From JBPBQZ01 sp050955105 (GTDB taxonomy: Bacteria > Pseudomonadota > Gammaproteobacteria > Burkholderiales > Burkholderiaceae): a DNA stretch of 27,241 bases. The notes under the pieces were generated by a model that was not told where the DNA came from, ran no database searches, and was given only the letters and a program-made list of their open reading frames with translations. A program made the position numbers and the translations under genes. The stretch's first letter is position 1, and every line of letters begins with the position of its first letter. Positions 15,901 through 21,689 of the stretch are shown here, in pieces. Where the stretch lies: positions 1 to 27,241 of the forward strand of contig JBPBQZ010000007.1 in NCBI GenBank assembly GCA_050955105.1. The letters are read 5' to 3'.

Positions 15901-17109
15901 CAGGAGGCGCGGCGGCACGTCGGTCAGGATCGATGTCGGAAAAGCGCCGACGCGGCCAACGCGGATCGCGCGTTCGTCGATGTCGGTGGCGAAGACTTGC
16001 AACGATGGCACGTCGGAGCGACCTTCACCGTGTTCGGCCACCAACATCGCCAGGGAAAAGGCTTCCTCTCCGGTCGAACAGCCAGCGCACCAAATGCGAA
16101 TCTGGTCGTCCGCGCCCTTATCCTCGAAGAGCTTCGGAATCGTATCGCGTTCCAGTGATTCGAAGGAAATGCGATCACGGAAGAAATTGGTAACGCCAAT
16201 CAACATGTCGCGCAAGAGCGCTGGGGCCTCGGCGACATTGGCTGTGAGGAAGCCCTCATAGGCCTCAAGGTTATTCAGCGCATTCACTTGCAGGCGGCGT
16301 TCGATGCGTCGCAGCACCGTGGCGCGTTTGTAGTGTGCGAAATCATGCCCGGTGCGTTCGCGCAATAGCCGCAGGATGCTCCGCAGCGCTTGTTCGTCGG
16401 ACGCCGTAGCCTGTTGCGCTACCGTGGACGGGGCATCGGCGCCCGGCGGCAGCCGGATCGCGCGTGCGTTTTGCCACAGTTCGAGCAATTTCTGCGGCAT
16501 GTCGACCACCGGTAACACTAAGTCGACCATGCCCGTCGCGATCGCGCTTTCCGGCATTTCCGCGTATTCGGCGTCTGCCGGCGTTTGCGCGAGGGTGATG
16601 CCAGCTTCTTCCTTGATGCGGCCGATGCCGACCGCGCCGTCGCTGCCGCTGCCGGACAAGACGATGCAGATCGCGCGTTCTTTGTGGGCTTCGGCCAGGC
16701 TGCAGAAAAACACGTCGATCGCTACGGGACGCCCGTGTGGACGTTCCGCGCTGACCACACGGAAGTGGCCGTCGTCCATCGACAGATTAGTCGACGGCGA
16801 AATCACGTAGACGTGGTTTTTCTGGATTTGCGTTTCGCGGGTTACCTGTATGACAGGCATCCGCGTGACTTTCTGTATGACCTCGTCGGCGTGGCTTTCG
16901 TATTTGGGTGACAAATGCAGAATCACCGCAAACGCCATCCCCATGTCAGCCGGGGCGCTCTCGAAAAACCGCAGGATCGCCGGCACGCCGCCAGCCGACG
17001 CGCCGATTCCCACGACCGGGAAATCAGGCTGGGCGCCCGCGGTACTGGAGGCCGGCGCGGCAGCGGGGGAAGTGCTTGCTGCATCGGCGCCGGTATCGTT
17101 ACCTGTCAT
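12925..17109 (-). CDS. CheB-CheR-PAS-histidine kinase-receiver hybrid signalling protein
   Basis: With ATG 17109 (AAGGA about 10 bases upstream) the product has 1394 residues; a TTG at 17136 would add nine. Order: CheB methylesterase about 30-220 with the Ser (GIGASAGG), His (ILHLSP) and Asp (SGSGSDG) triad; CheR methyltransferase about 240-490 with the SAM-binding stretch IWCAGCSTGEEAFSLAM; a PAS-like region about 545-650; a coiled coil of EEL/NEEL heptads about 680-755; PAS about 760-860 and 880-990; HisKA with phospho-acceptor His in AVLSHELKNP (about 1026); HATPase with NALKFTP, DTGQGI and GLGIGLALV; and a C-terminal receiver with phospho-acceptor Asp in LILSDIGMPG (about 1313). There is no transmembrane segment and no N-terminal CheB receiver. 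Such fusions probably sense cytoplasmic or redox cues through PAS; the output partner is not encoded nearby. Confidence 0.95.
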   Translation of the reverse strand: MTGNDTGADAASTSPAAAPASSTAGAQPDFPVVGIGASAGGVPAILRFFESAPADMGMAFAVILHLSPKYESHADEVIQKVTRMPVIQVTRETQIQKNHVYVISPSTNLSMDDGHFRVVSAERPHGRPVAIDVFFCSLAEAHKERAICIVLSGSGSDGAVGIGRIKEEAGITLAQTPADAEYAEMPESAIATGMVDLVLPVVDMPQKLLELWQNARAIRLPPGADAPSTVAQQATASDEQALRSILRLLRERTGHDFAHYKRATVLRRIERRLQVNALNNLEAYEGFLTANVAEAPALLRDMLIGVTNFFRDRISFESLERDTIPKLFEDKGADDQIRIWCAGCSTGEEAFSLAMLVAEHGEGRSDVPSLQVFATDIDERAIRVGRVGAFPTSILTDVPPRLLNKFFTKDQLRYRINKGLRGKLLFAIHNVLRDPPFSRLDLVSCRNLLIYLDRSVQRQVLQMFHFALRPGGFLFLGNSESAEVAEDLFLPVDKKNRIYRAKVLSHSGREPVIVAMKNIALATLTAPAVETLPNRHAFSFGALHQRVLEQYAPPSVIVDRASNVVHMSDHAGRFLRYVGGEPSQNLIEIVQPELRLELRTALFQAMESGKSIEARRVRFSRDGNAMYVNMTVRPFRDAAADADFVLVLFDEVEDTMKENSADPSELTRDPVLVQLENELQTTKLRLQETVEQADTSTEELKASNEELQAINEELRSATEELETSKEELQSTNEELVTVNAELQTKIEETGKANDDLLNLITSTEIATVFVDRALRIKRYTPKAVELFNVIASDIGRSLLDITHHLEYPQLAEDVTAAFESLKLIEREIGGAHGRWYLARHSPYRTTDDRIDGAVLTLIDITARRAAEAQARQSEERLQLVAQSTNDYAIIVQDTAGLIVSWNQGAERIFGHLEHEVVGQPIDLIFLPEDRANGVPIHERQRVQEDGRAEDERWHIRKDGSRLYCSGVMTPLQGVDFKGFAKICRDLTDKKSAESAQLMQLSLERAVREQVEAANRLKDEFLAVLSHELKNPLNLIHVKAEMLTRLPEARHLPAIQNAAAAIRRSVIGQAKIIDDLLDLSRVRTGKLMLNHAQTDVAAIVHTAAEAVVADAAQRGIRLSLHGASEPLLISADAVRVEQIVWNLLSNALKFTPSGGAIRLSCTREGPFAYIEVADTGQGIEPKFLPKIFDMFSQAEGGISRQRGGLGIGLALVKQLSEMHGGRASAESAGLGQGATFRIWLPIDAGMALLDNPGPPAETGVLKGVRILVVDDMVDALEAFRTLLEIEGADVHAETNGQDAIQATLTHDFDLILSDIGMPGMDGYELIAALRQMPRTAKIPAIAISGFGRPQDAAHALQAGFNGHLSKPVSLHSLLQMIHRSFIYVSGIERAGLRGD

Positions 17110-17535
17110 TGATCTCAGATCCTTCGTCGGGGGCAATGCCGTAATAGGGCGGATGCAGGGGGCCTACTCTGAGTCCCCGGCAGCGCATGATCGTGCCGAC
17201 CTACGCCACGAAGCCCGCTATGTTTTTCCGACGGTAGCGCAAATTTACATACAAGATGGTGCTGCGTCGATCCGTTTGCGGTGAGCAAATCAAGAAAGCG
17301 CCGGTTGATGCGGTTCCTGCGGACGCGTGTGGGAAAGATGAGACGACGACGCTAAATCGCCGCAAGCTTCGTGCCCCGCGTCGATCGAATCGATAACATG
17401 TTCCGAGCCGCGAGATTTCAGCCCGAGAAGCAGGCATTGTCGCCGGCGGGCAACGCATCCGAATCCGTCAGAAGGGCGTAAGTGGGGCACATCGCGCCGG
17501 CTTTTTCAAACGCGCATTCGTTCAAGGACGCTGAC
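17110..17535. other. Intergenic region between two divergent genes
   Basis: This 426-bp stretch separates the hybrid kinase gene (minus) from the chalcone-isomerase-like gene (plus) and should hold both promoters. Short open frames inside it lack ribosome sites and recognisable products. I could not identify a convincing -35/-10 pair for either gene, nor a tRNA or riboswitch-like structure. Confidence 0.5.
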
Positions 17536-18093
17536 ATGGCATGGTTTCGCGCACCGTTCACGGTTTCTTCGGCTCTTTCTGCACTGCTGTTGGCTGGCGC
17601 ATTGGCGAGCGTTCCGGCTTACGCTGACTGGCACGCAGATCTACAACCAGCGCAATTTTCCGGGCAGGGCGATTTCAAGTTTTTGGGGTTGCCGATTTAC
17701 CACGCTGAATTATGGAGTGTGCGTTTGCCAGTGGACTTCGACGCGCGCTTTGCGCTGCAACTGACTTACGCACGGGATATTTCACGCGAACGTCTGGCCG
17801 ACACGGCGATCGATGAAATGAAGCGGCTCGCGCCTGCCGAGTTGCCGGCGCAAACCCTGGAGCGCTGGCATGAAGACATGCTGCGCAGTCTCACCGACGT
17901 CTCGAGGGGCGACCGCTTGAGCGCCGTGTTTCTGCCGCATCAGGGCGTGCGCTTCTATGCCGGCGACCGGCTCACCGCCGAAATCGACGATCCGACTTTC
18001 GCGCGCGCGTTCTTCGACGTCTGGCTCGATCCGAAGAGCCGCGGGCCGACATTGCGCCGGCAGTTGCTCGGCGAGCCCACGCCCCAGCATTGA
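17536..18093 (+). CDS. Exported chalcone-isomerase-like domain protein
   Basis: The start is ATG 17536, with AAGGA seven bases upstream (17524-17528); the longer frame from GTG 17482 lacks such a site. The product has 185 residues with a clear signal peptide ending AYA before DWHADL. The mature part carries sequence typical of the bacterial chalcone-isomerase-like family (Chalcone_3 type): GDFKFLGLPIYHAELW near the start, YARDISRERLADTAIDEMKRL in the middle and a C-terminal FARAFFDVWLDPKSRGPTLRRQLLG. These proteins share the plant chalcone isomerase fold, but bacterial exported members have no established flavonoid activity, so the biochemical role is open. It probably acts in the periplasm. 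It sits alone upstream of the groESL promoter, in the same orientation, and ends 39 bp before the sigma32-type element. Confidence 0.85.
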   Translation: MAWFRAPFTVSSALSALLLAGALASVPAYADWHADLQPAQFSGQGDFKFLGLPIYHAELWSVRLPVDFDARFALQLTYARDISRERLADTAIDEMKRLAPAELPAQTLERWHEDMLRSLTDVSRGDRLSAVFLPHQGVRFYAGDRLTAEIDDPTFARAFFDVWLDPKSRGPTLRRQLLGEPTPQH

Positions 18094-18132
18094 CCCAAGC
18101 GGCCCGCGCGGCTGCAATCTTTCTAGAGATTC

Positions 18133-18162
18133 CTTGAAATCGACACGCGCCGTCCCTATAAT
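18133..18162 (+). promoter_or_regulatory. groESL promoter, sigma32-type overlapping sigma70-type
   Basis: CTTGAAA (18133-18139) and CCCTATA (18154-18160), 14 bases apart, fit a heat-shock sigma factor (RpoH) promoter. The same bases contain TTGAAA (18134-18139) and TATAAT (18157-18162) spaced 17, a near-perfect sigma70 promoter. Transcription would start about 18168-18170, inside the CIRCE element just downstream. Confidence 0.88.
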
Positions 18163-18188
18163 TGGCACTCGTTGGCAGAGAGTGCTAA
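18162..18188. promoter_or_regulatory. CIRCE operator (HrcA repressor site)
   Basis: The arms TTGGCACTC (18162-18170) and GAGTGCTAA (18180-18188) are separated by nine bases, exactly the CIRCE layout (TTAGCACTC-N9-GAGTGCTAA) with one departure in the left arm. The site overlaps the -10 end and presumed start of the groESL promoter, so HrcA binding would block transcription under non-stress conditions. Confidence 0.95.
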
Positions 18189-18269
18189 CAATTTCTCTTC
18201 CTGCCGGCGCGCCCGTGTGTGTCGTCCGGCCTCTGTTTGCCTTTCCGTATTAAATCGAGAGGAGTGTGT

Positions 18270-18560
18270 ATGAACCTTCGTCCTTTGCACGATCGCGTTA
18301 TCGTCAAACGTCTGGACCAAGAAACCAAGACGGCTTCCGGCATCGTTATTCCCGACGCCGCTGCTGAGAAACCCGACCAAGGGGAAGTGCTGGCGGTCGG
18401 TCCTGGCAAGCGTGATGACAAGGGCGCCAAGATCGAGCTCGACGTCAAGGTCGGCGACCGCGTGCTGTTCGGCAAATATTCGGGCCAGACCGTCAAGATC
18501 GACGGTAACGAAGTGCTCGTGATGCGTGAAGAAGACATCATGGCGATCGTCAACAAGTAA
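18270..18560 (+). CDS. groES: GroES co-chaperonin (10 kDa)
   Basis: This encodes 96 residues, the normal GroES length. The start is ATG 18270, preceded by GAGAGGAG with a five-base spacer. The N-terminus MNLRPLHDRVIVKRL, the mobile-loop region ETKTASGIVIPDAAAEKP and the C-terminal EDIMAIVNK are typical. As a heptamer it caps GroEL and helps fold client proteins in the cytoplasm. It is the first gene of the heat-shock operon behind the CIRCE/sigma32 promoter, followed by groEL after 63 bp. Nothing is unusual. Confidence 0.99.
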   Translation: MNLRPLHDRVIVKRLDQETKTASGIVIPDAAAEKPDQGEVLAVGPGKRDDKGAKIELDVKVGDRVLFGKYSGQTVKIDGNEVLVMREEDIMAIVNK

Positions 18561-18623
18561 GCTGGCTCAAGCCCCGCTTACCTCGTTACGCTCGAATTCA
18601 AAAGCCTATTCAGGAGTTATCAG

Positions 18624-20267
18624 ATGGCAGCTAAAGATGTAGTGTTTGGCGATTCCGCACGCGCCAAGATGGTCGAGGGTGTCAACATCCTGGCCGACGC
18701 AGTCAAGGTTACGCTCGGACCGCGTGGTCGCAATGTCGTGCTCGAACGCAGCTTCGGCGGCCCCACCGTCACCAAGGACGGCGTGTCGGTAGCCAAGGAA
18801 ATCGAACTCGAAGATCGCCTGCAGAACATGGGCGCGCAAATGGTGAAGGAAGTCGCTTCCCGCACCAGCGACAACGCCGGCGACGGCACCACCACGGCAA
18901 CCGTGCTGGCGCAATCGATCGTTCGCGAAGGCATGAAGTACGTCGCGTCCGGCATGAACCCGATGGATCTGAAGCGCGGTATCGACAAGGCCGTGCTGGC
19001 TGCCGTCGAAGAACTGAAGAAGATCAGCAAGCCCTGCACGACCAACAAGGAAATCGCCCAGGTCGGTTCGATTTCCGCCAATAGCGACAGCTCGATCGGT
19101 GATCGGATTGCTGAAGCCATGGACAAGGTCGGCAAGGAAGGCGTGATTACCGTTGAAGACGGCAAGTCGCTGGAAGACGAACTCGACGTAGTCGAAGGTA
19201 TGCAGTTCGACCGCGGCTACCTGTCGCCTTACTTCATCAACACCCCGGAAAAGCAAGTCGCGATTCTCGAGAACCCGTTCGTGCTGCTGCACGACAAGAA
19301 GATCTCGAACATCCGTGATCTGCTGCCGGTGCTGGAACAAGTGGCGAAGGCCGGTCGTCCGCTGCTGATCATCGCCGAAGACGTTGATGGTGAAGCGCTG
19401 GCTACCCTGGTCGTCAACAACATTCGCGGCATTCTGAAGACCACCGCCGTCAAGGCTCCGGGCTTCGGCGACCGTCGCAAGGCCATGCTGGAAGACATCG
19501 CGATCCTGACTGGTGGTCAAGTGATTGCCGAAGAAACCGGCATGACGCTGGAAAAGGCCACGCTCAACGAGCTGGGCCAAGCCAAGCGCATCGAAGTGGG
19601 CAAGGAAAACACCACGATCATCGATGGTGCCGGCGAAGGCAGCAACATCGAAGGCCGCGTCAAGCAAATCCGTGCGCAGATCGAAGAAGCCAGCTCGGAC
19701 TACGATCGTGAAAAGCTGCAAGAACGCGTGGCCAAGTTGGCCGGCGGCGTGGCGCTGATCAAGGTCGGTGCGGCGACGGAAGTCGAAATGAAGGAAAAGA
19801 AGGCGCGCGTGGAAGATGCATTGCACGCAACCCGTGCCGCAGTCGAAGAAGGCATCGTGCCGGGCGGCGGCGTGGCACTGATTCGTGCACGCAAGGCCAT
19901 CCTGTTGATCAAGGGTGACAATCCTGATCAGGAAGCGGGCATCAAGATCGTGCTGCGCGCGATGGAAGAGCCGCTGCGTCAGATCGTGCGTAACGGTGGC
20001 GGCGAAGCCGGTGTGGTGGTGGACATGGTTGCCAAGGGTACCGGCAACTACGGCTACAACGCGGCGACGGGCGAGTACGGTGATCTGGTGGAAGCCGGTG
20101 TTGTCGATCCGACCAAAGTCACGCGTACCGCACTGCAAAACGCCGCATCGGTTGCCGGTCTGTTGTTGACGACCGACGCCGCTGTGGCCGATCTGCCGAA
20201 GAAAGACGCGCCCGCAATGGGTGGCGGCATGCCGGGTGGCATGGGCGGCATGGGCATGGATATGTAA
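18624..20267 (+). CDS. groEL: GroEL chaperonin (60 kDa)
   Basis: This encodes 547 residues, full length. AGGAG (18612-18616) lies seven bases before ATG 18624. The ATP-binding region is intact (VTLGPRGRNVVLERSFGGP and DNAGDGTTTATVLAQ with the catalytic Asp of DGTTT), as is the second catalytic Asp in RVEDALHATRAAVEEG. The C-terminus ends in a GGM-rich tail (GMPGGMGGMGMDM), as in most proteobacterial GroEL. The protein forms the double heptameric ring that encapsulates unfolded proteins with GroES. It is co-transcribed with groES under RpoH and HrcA control and ends upstream of a rho-independent terminator. Codon use is strongly biased, as expected for a highly expressed gene, which also leaves a long antisense open frame. 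Confidence 0.99.
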   Translation: MAAKDVVFGDSARAKMVEGVNILADAVKVTLGPRGRNVVLERSFGGPTVTKDGVSVAKEIELEDRLQNMGAQMVKEVASRTSDNAGDGTTTATVLAQSIVREGMKYVASGMNPMDLKRGIDKAVLAAVEELKKISKPCTTNKEIAQVGSISANSDSSIGDRIAEAMDKVGKEGVITVEDGKSLEDELDVVEGMQFDRGYLSPYFINTPEKQVAILENPFVLLHDKKISNIRDLLPVLEQVAKAGRPLLIIAEDVDGEALATLVVNNIRGILKTTAVKAPGFGDRRKAMLEDIAILTGGQVIAEETGMTLEKATLNELGQAKRIEVGKENTTIIDGAGEGSNIEGRVKQIRAQIEEASSDYDREKLQERVAKLAGGVALIKVGAATEVEMKEKKARVEDALHATRAAVEEGIVPGGGVALIRARKAILLIKGDNPDQEAGIKIVLRAMEEPLRQIVRNGGGEAGVVVDMVAKGTGNYGYNAATGEYGDLVEAGVVDPTKVTRTALQNAASVAGLLLTTDAAVADLPKKDAPAMGGGMPGGMGGMGMDM

Positions 20268-20288
20268 GGTCCTGACGGATCTTGCCTC

Positions 20289-20317
20289 AAGCCGGTCGCC
20301 TGCGGGCGCACCGGCTT
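20289..20317 (+). other. GC-rich hairpin downstream of groEL
   Basis: AAGCCGGT (20289-20296) pairs with ACCGGCTT (20310-20317), and an inner CGCC/GGCG extends the stem with one bulged C. It has no T-run and precedes the real terminator by about 20 bases. It could stabilise the 3' end of the groESL transcript. Confidence 0.5.
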
Positions 20318-20336
20318 CGAGACCAGCCTGTCAAAT

Positions 20337-20372
20337 AAAAACCCCCGTCTTCATCGAAGCCGGGGGTTTTTT
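20337..20372. terminator. Bidirectional rho-independent terminator between groEL and the ThiD-family gene
   Basis: AAAAACCCCCG (20337-20347) pairs with CGGGGGTTTTT (20361-20371), and the loop itself contains CTTC-ATC-GAAG. A T-run follows on the plus strand and the A-run gives one on the minus strand, so it can end both groESL and the convergent ThiD-family transcript. Confidence 0.93.
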
Positions 20373-20436
20373 CATTTGCGCGCCCGTTGGTGCGCTGGCG
20401 GTGCGGGCGTCGGCACTGGCTTTCGCCGCGCTCTGG

Positions 20437-21303
20437 TCAGTGCCGGGTGCCGCTGGCGCTAGATGCCTCGTCGGCAATGCTCGCGGCATTGGGCTGCGCG
20501 TCGTCCGCACGTGCCCAGAAAAACCGGTCGGGAACGAATCCGCCCATGCCGGGCCGGAAAGCTGTGCGACTGGCCTGATAGAGATACTCCTGCGCTTCGC
20601 GCACGGCTTCCGGCACTTCCAGCCCGTTCGCGAGCAATGCCGCGATCGCCGCTGCCAGCGTATCGCCAGTGCCCAGCAGCCGATGCGGCCCGCGTTGCCA
20701 ACTGTCTTGGCGAATTTGTCCGCTTTCGCCATATAAGGTGTTCACTGTCTGGTGGATGCCGGCTTCAGACAGCAGCACGTATTCGCAGCCTTCCTCCACT
20801 AGATGCTCAAGCGCGTTCGCGGTATTCGGCGCCTCGGCGTCGCTATCCGGTTGCACCAGTTGCAGCAGATTGGCGCGATCGGTCAGCAGCAGCGTGGTTT
20901 GCGGCGCCAGCAGGTCGGCGAAGCTTTGGCGCAGTTCTTCGCCCGCCAGCAGGTGGTCGTCGTCCAGCACGAAATCGGGCGCGAGAATCAGTGGCACGTG
21001 TGCATAGTCAGCGACGATTTCGGCGATTACGCTCACCACTTCGGCGCGCGTGGCCGCGCCGATCTTGAAAGCGGCGATCGGCATGTCTTCGAGCAGCATG
21101 CGCGCCTGGCTGGCGATGGTTTCGGGGTCGAGCCCCGTAATCGCATCTTCACCGGCCGAATCGCGTATGGCGTAGCCGGTTTGTACCGTGACGCCGTGGC
21201 AGCCCATGCTGGCGAAGGTCAGCAGGTCGGCCTGTAGCCCGCTGGCGCCGGTCGGATCGAACAGCCCGAAGGTCATGACGATGGGAGGAGTCTCGCTGGA
21301 CAT
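20437..21303 (-). CDS. thiD: ThiD-family kinase (hydroxymethylpyrimidine/phosphomethylpyrimidine kinase) with Cys-to-Asp change
   Basis: ATG 21303 gives 288 residues; upstream in-frame codons lack support, and no strong ribosome site precedes ATG 21303. The ribokinase-fold kinase family is shown by the N-terminal VMTFGLFDPTGASGLQADLL, the segment FASMGCHGVTVQTGYAIRDS and the C-terminal nucleotide/anion-hole region GPHRLLGTGDTLAAAIAALL. Canonical ThiD phosphorylates HMP and HMP-P for thiamine synthesis and has GTGCT at the anion hole, with the Cys implicated in catalysis. Here it is GTGDT, as in ribokinase or pyridoxal-kinase relatives. The last 20 residues are Ala/Ser-rich and probably disordered. 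It is divergent from the rubredoxin gene and shares a terminator with groEL. ThiD is the best family call; substrate specificity is less sure, so the symbol is provisional. Confidence 0.85.
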   Translation of the reverse strand: MSSETPPIVMTFGLFDPTGASGLQADLLTFASMGCHGVTVQTGYAIRDSAGEDAITGLDPETIASQARMLLEDMPIAAFKIGAATRAEVVSVIAEIVADYAHVPLILAPDFVLDDDHLLAGEELRQSFADLLAPQTTLLLTDRANLLQLVQPDSDAEAPNTANALEHLVEEGCEYVLLSEAGIHQTVNTLYGESGQIRQDSWQRGPHRLLGTGDTLAAAIAALLANGLEVPEAVREAQEYLYQASRTAFRPGMGGFVPDRFFWARADDAQPNAASIADEASSASGTRH

Positions 21304-21518
21304 GAGTATCGATACGAAGTGAAAAGCGGTGGACGGGACCCAACGGACAAAGCATGCCACAAAGCGGCGGACTCAACTAAACGGCCGCACGTTCGCGCCA
21401 ACCGGGCGCCGGCGTCGCGGCACCGCGCGGCGCACCGCGTAGAGATGGCGATACTTTTGCCGGCAGGTTAACATCACGCCTTTGCTCCGTCCCGAGCGGT
21501 CTTTTTAAGCGACTGAAA
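21304..21518. other. Divergent intergenic region, ThiD-family gene and rubredoxin
   Basis: This 215-bp gap should carry promoters in both directions. A perfect 10-bp palindrome GTATCGATAC (21306-21315) lies directly upstream of the ThiD-family start. No clear -35/-10 pair and no TPP riboswitch-like segment was recognised. Confidence 0.4.
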
Positions 21519-21689
21519 ATGGAATATCGAAGCTGGATGTGCCTGATTTGCGGCTGGATGTACGACGAGGAAGCAGGTGCGCCGGACGAAGGCATCCCGG
21601 CTGGCACGCGCTGGGAAGACGTGCCGCCGAACTGGGTTTGTCCAGAATGCGGCGCACGCAAGGAAGATTTCGAGATGGTGCAGTTCTAA
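21519..21689 (+). CDS. rubA: Rubredoxin
   Basis: This short gene encodes 56 residues, the classical rubredoxin length. Both iron-binding knuckles are present: CLICGWMYDEEAG near the N-terminus and CPECGARKEDFEMV near the C-terminus, together with the aromatic core (WMYDEE, RWEDVPPNWVCP). One Fe(SCys)4 centre would carry single electrons in the cytoplasm; the donor and acceptor are not identified here. ATG 21519 lacks a clear Shine-Dalgarno. The TAA stop (21687-21689) overlaps the stop codon of the convergent photolyase gene. It is divergent from the ThiD-family gene. Confidence 0.97.
   Translation: MEYRSWMCLICGWMYDEEAGAPDEGIPAGTRWEDVPPNWVCPECGARKEDFEMVQF

Noticed and set aside
17201..17490. 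Short minus-strand frames between the kinase and the chalcone-isomerase-like gene
   Set aside because: They have no ribosome site, signal or recognisable composition, and overlap each other in different frames; probably noncoding.
18606..20138. 510-codon open frame antisense to groEL
   Set aside because: It lies fully opposite a strongly codon-biased groEL. The product is His/Phe/Leu-rich without recognisable domains, as expected for an antisense shadow.
20289..20317. Hairpin after groEL as the terminator
   Set aside because: It lacks a T-run. The hairpin at 20337-20372 has one and is the better terminator.
21306..21315. 10-bp palindrome GTATCGATAC before the ThiD-family start as an operator
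   Set aside because: A single 10-bp palindrome can arise by chance and nothing else around it supports an operator.
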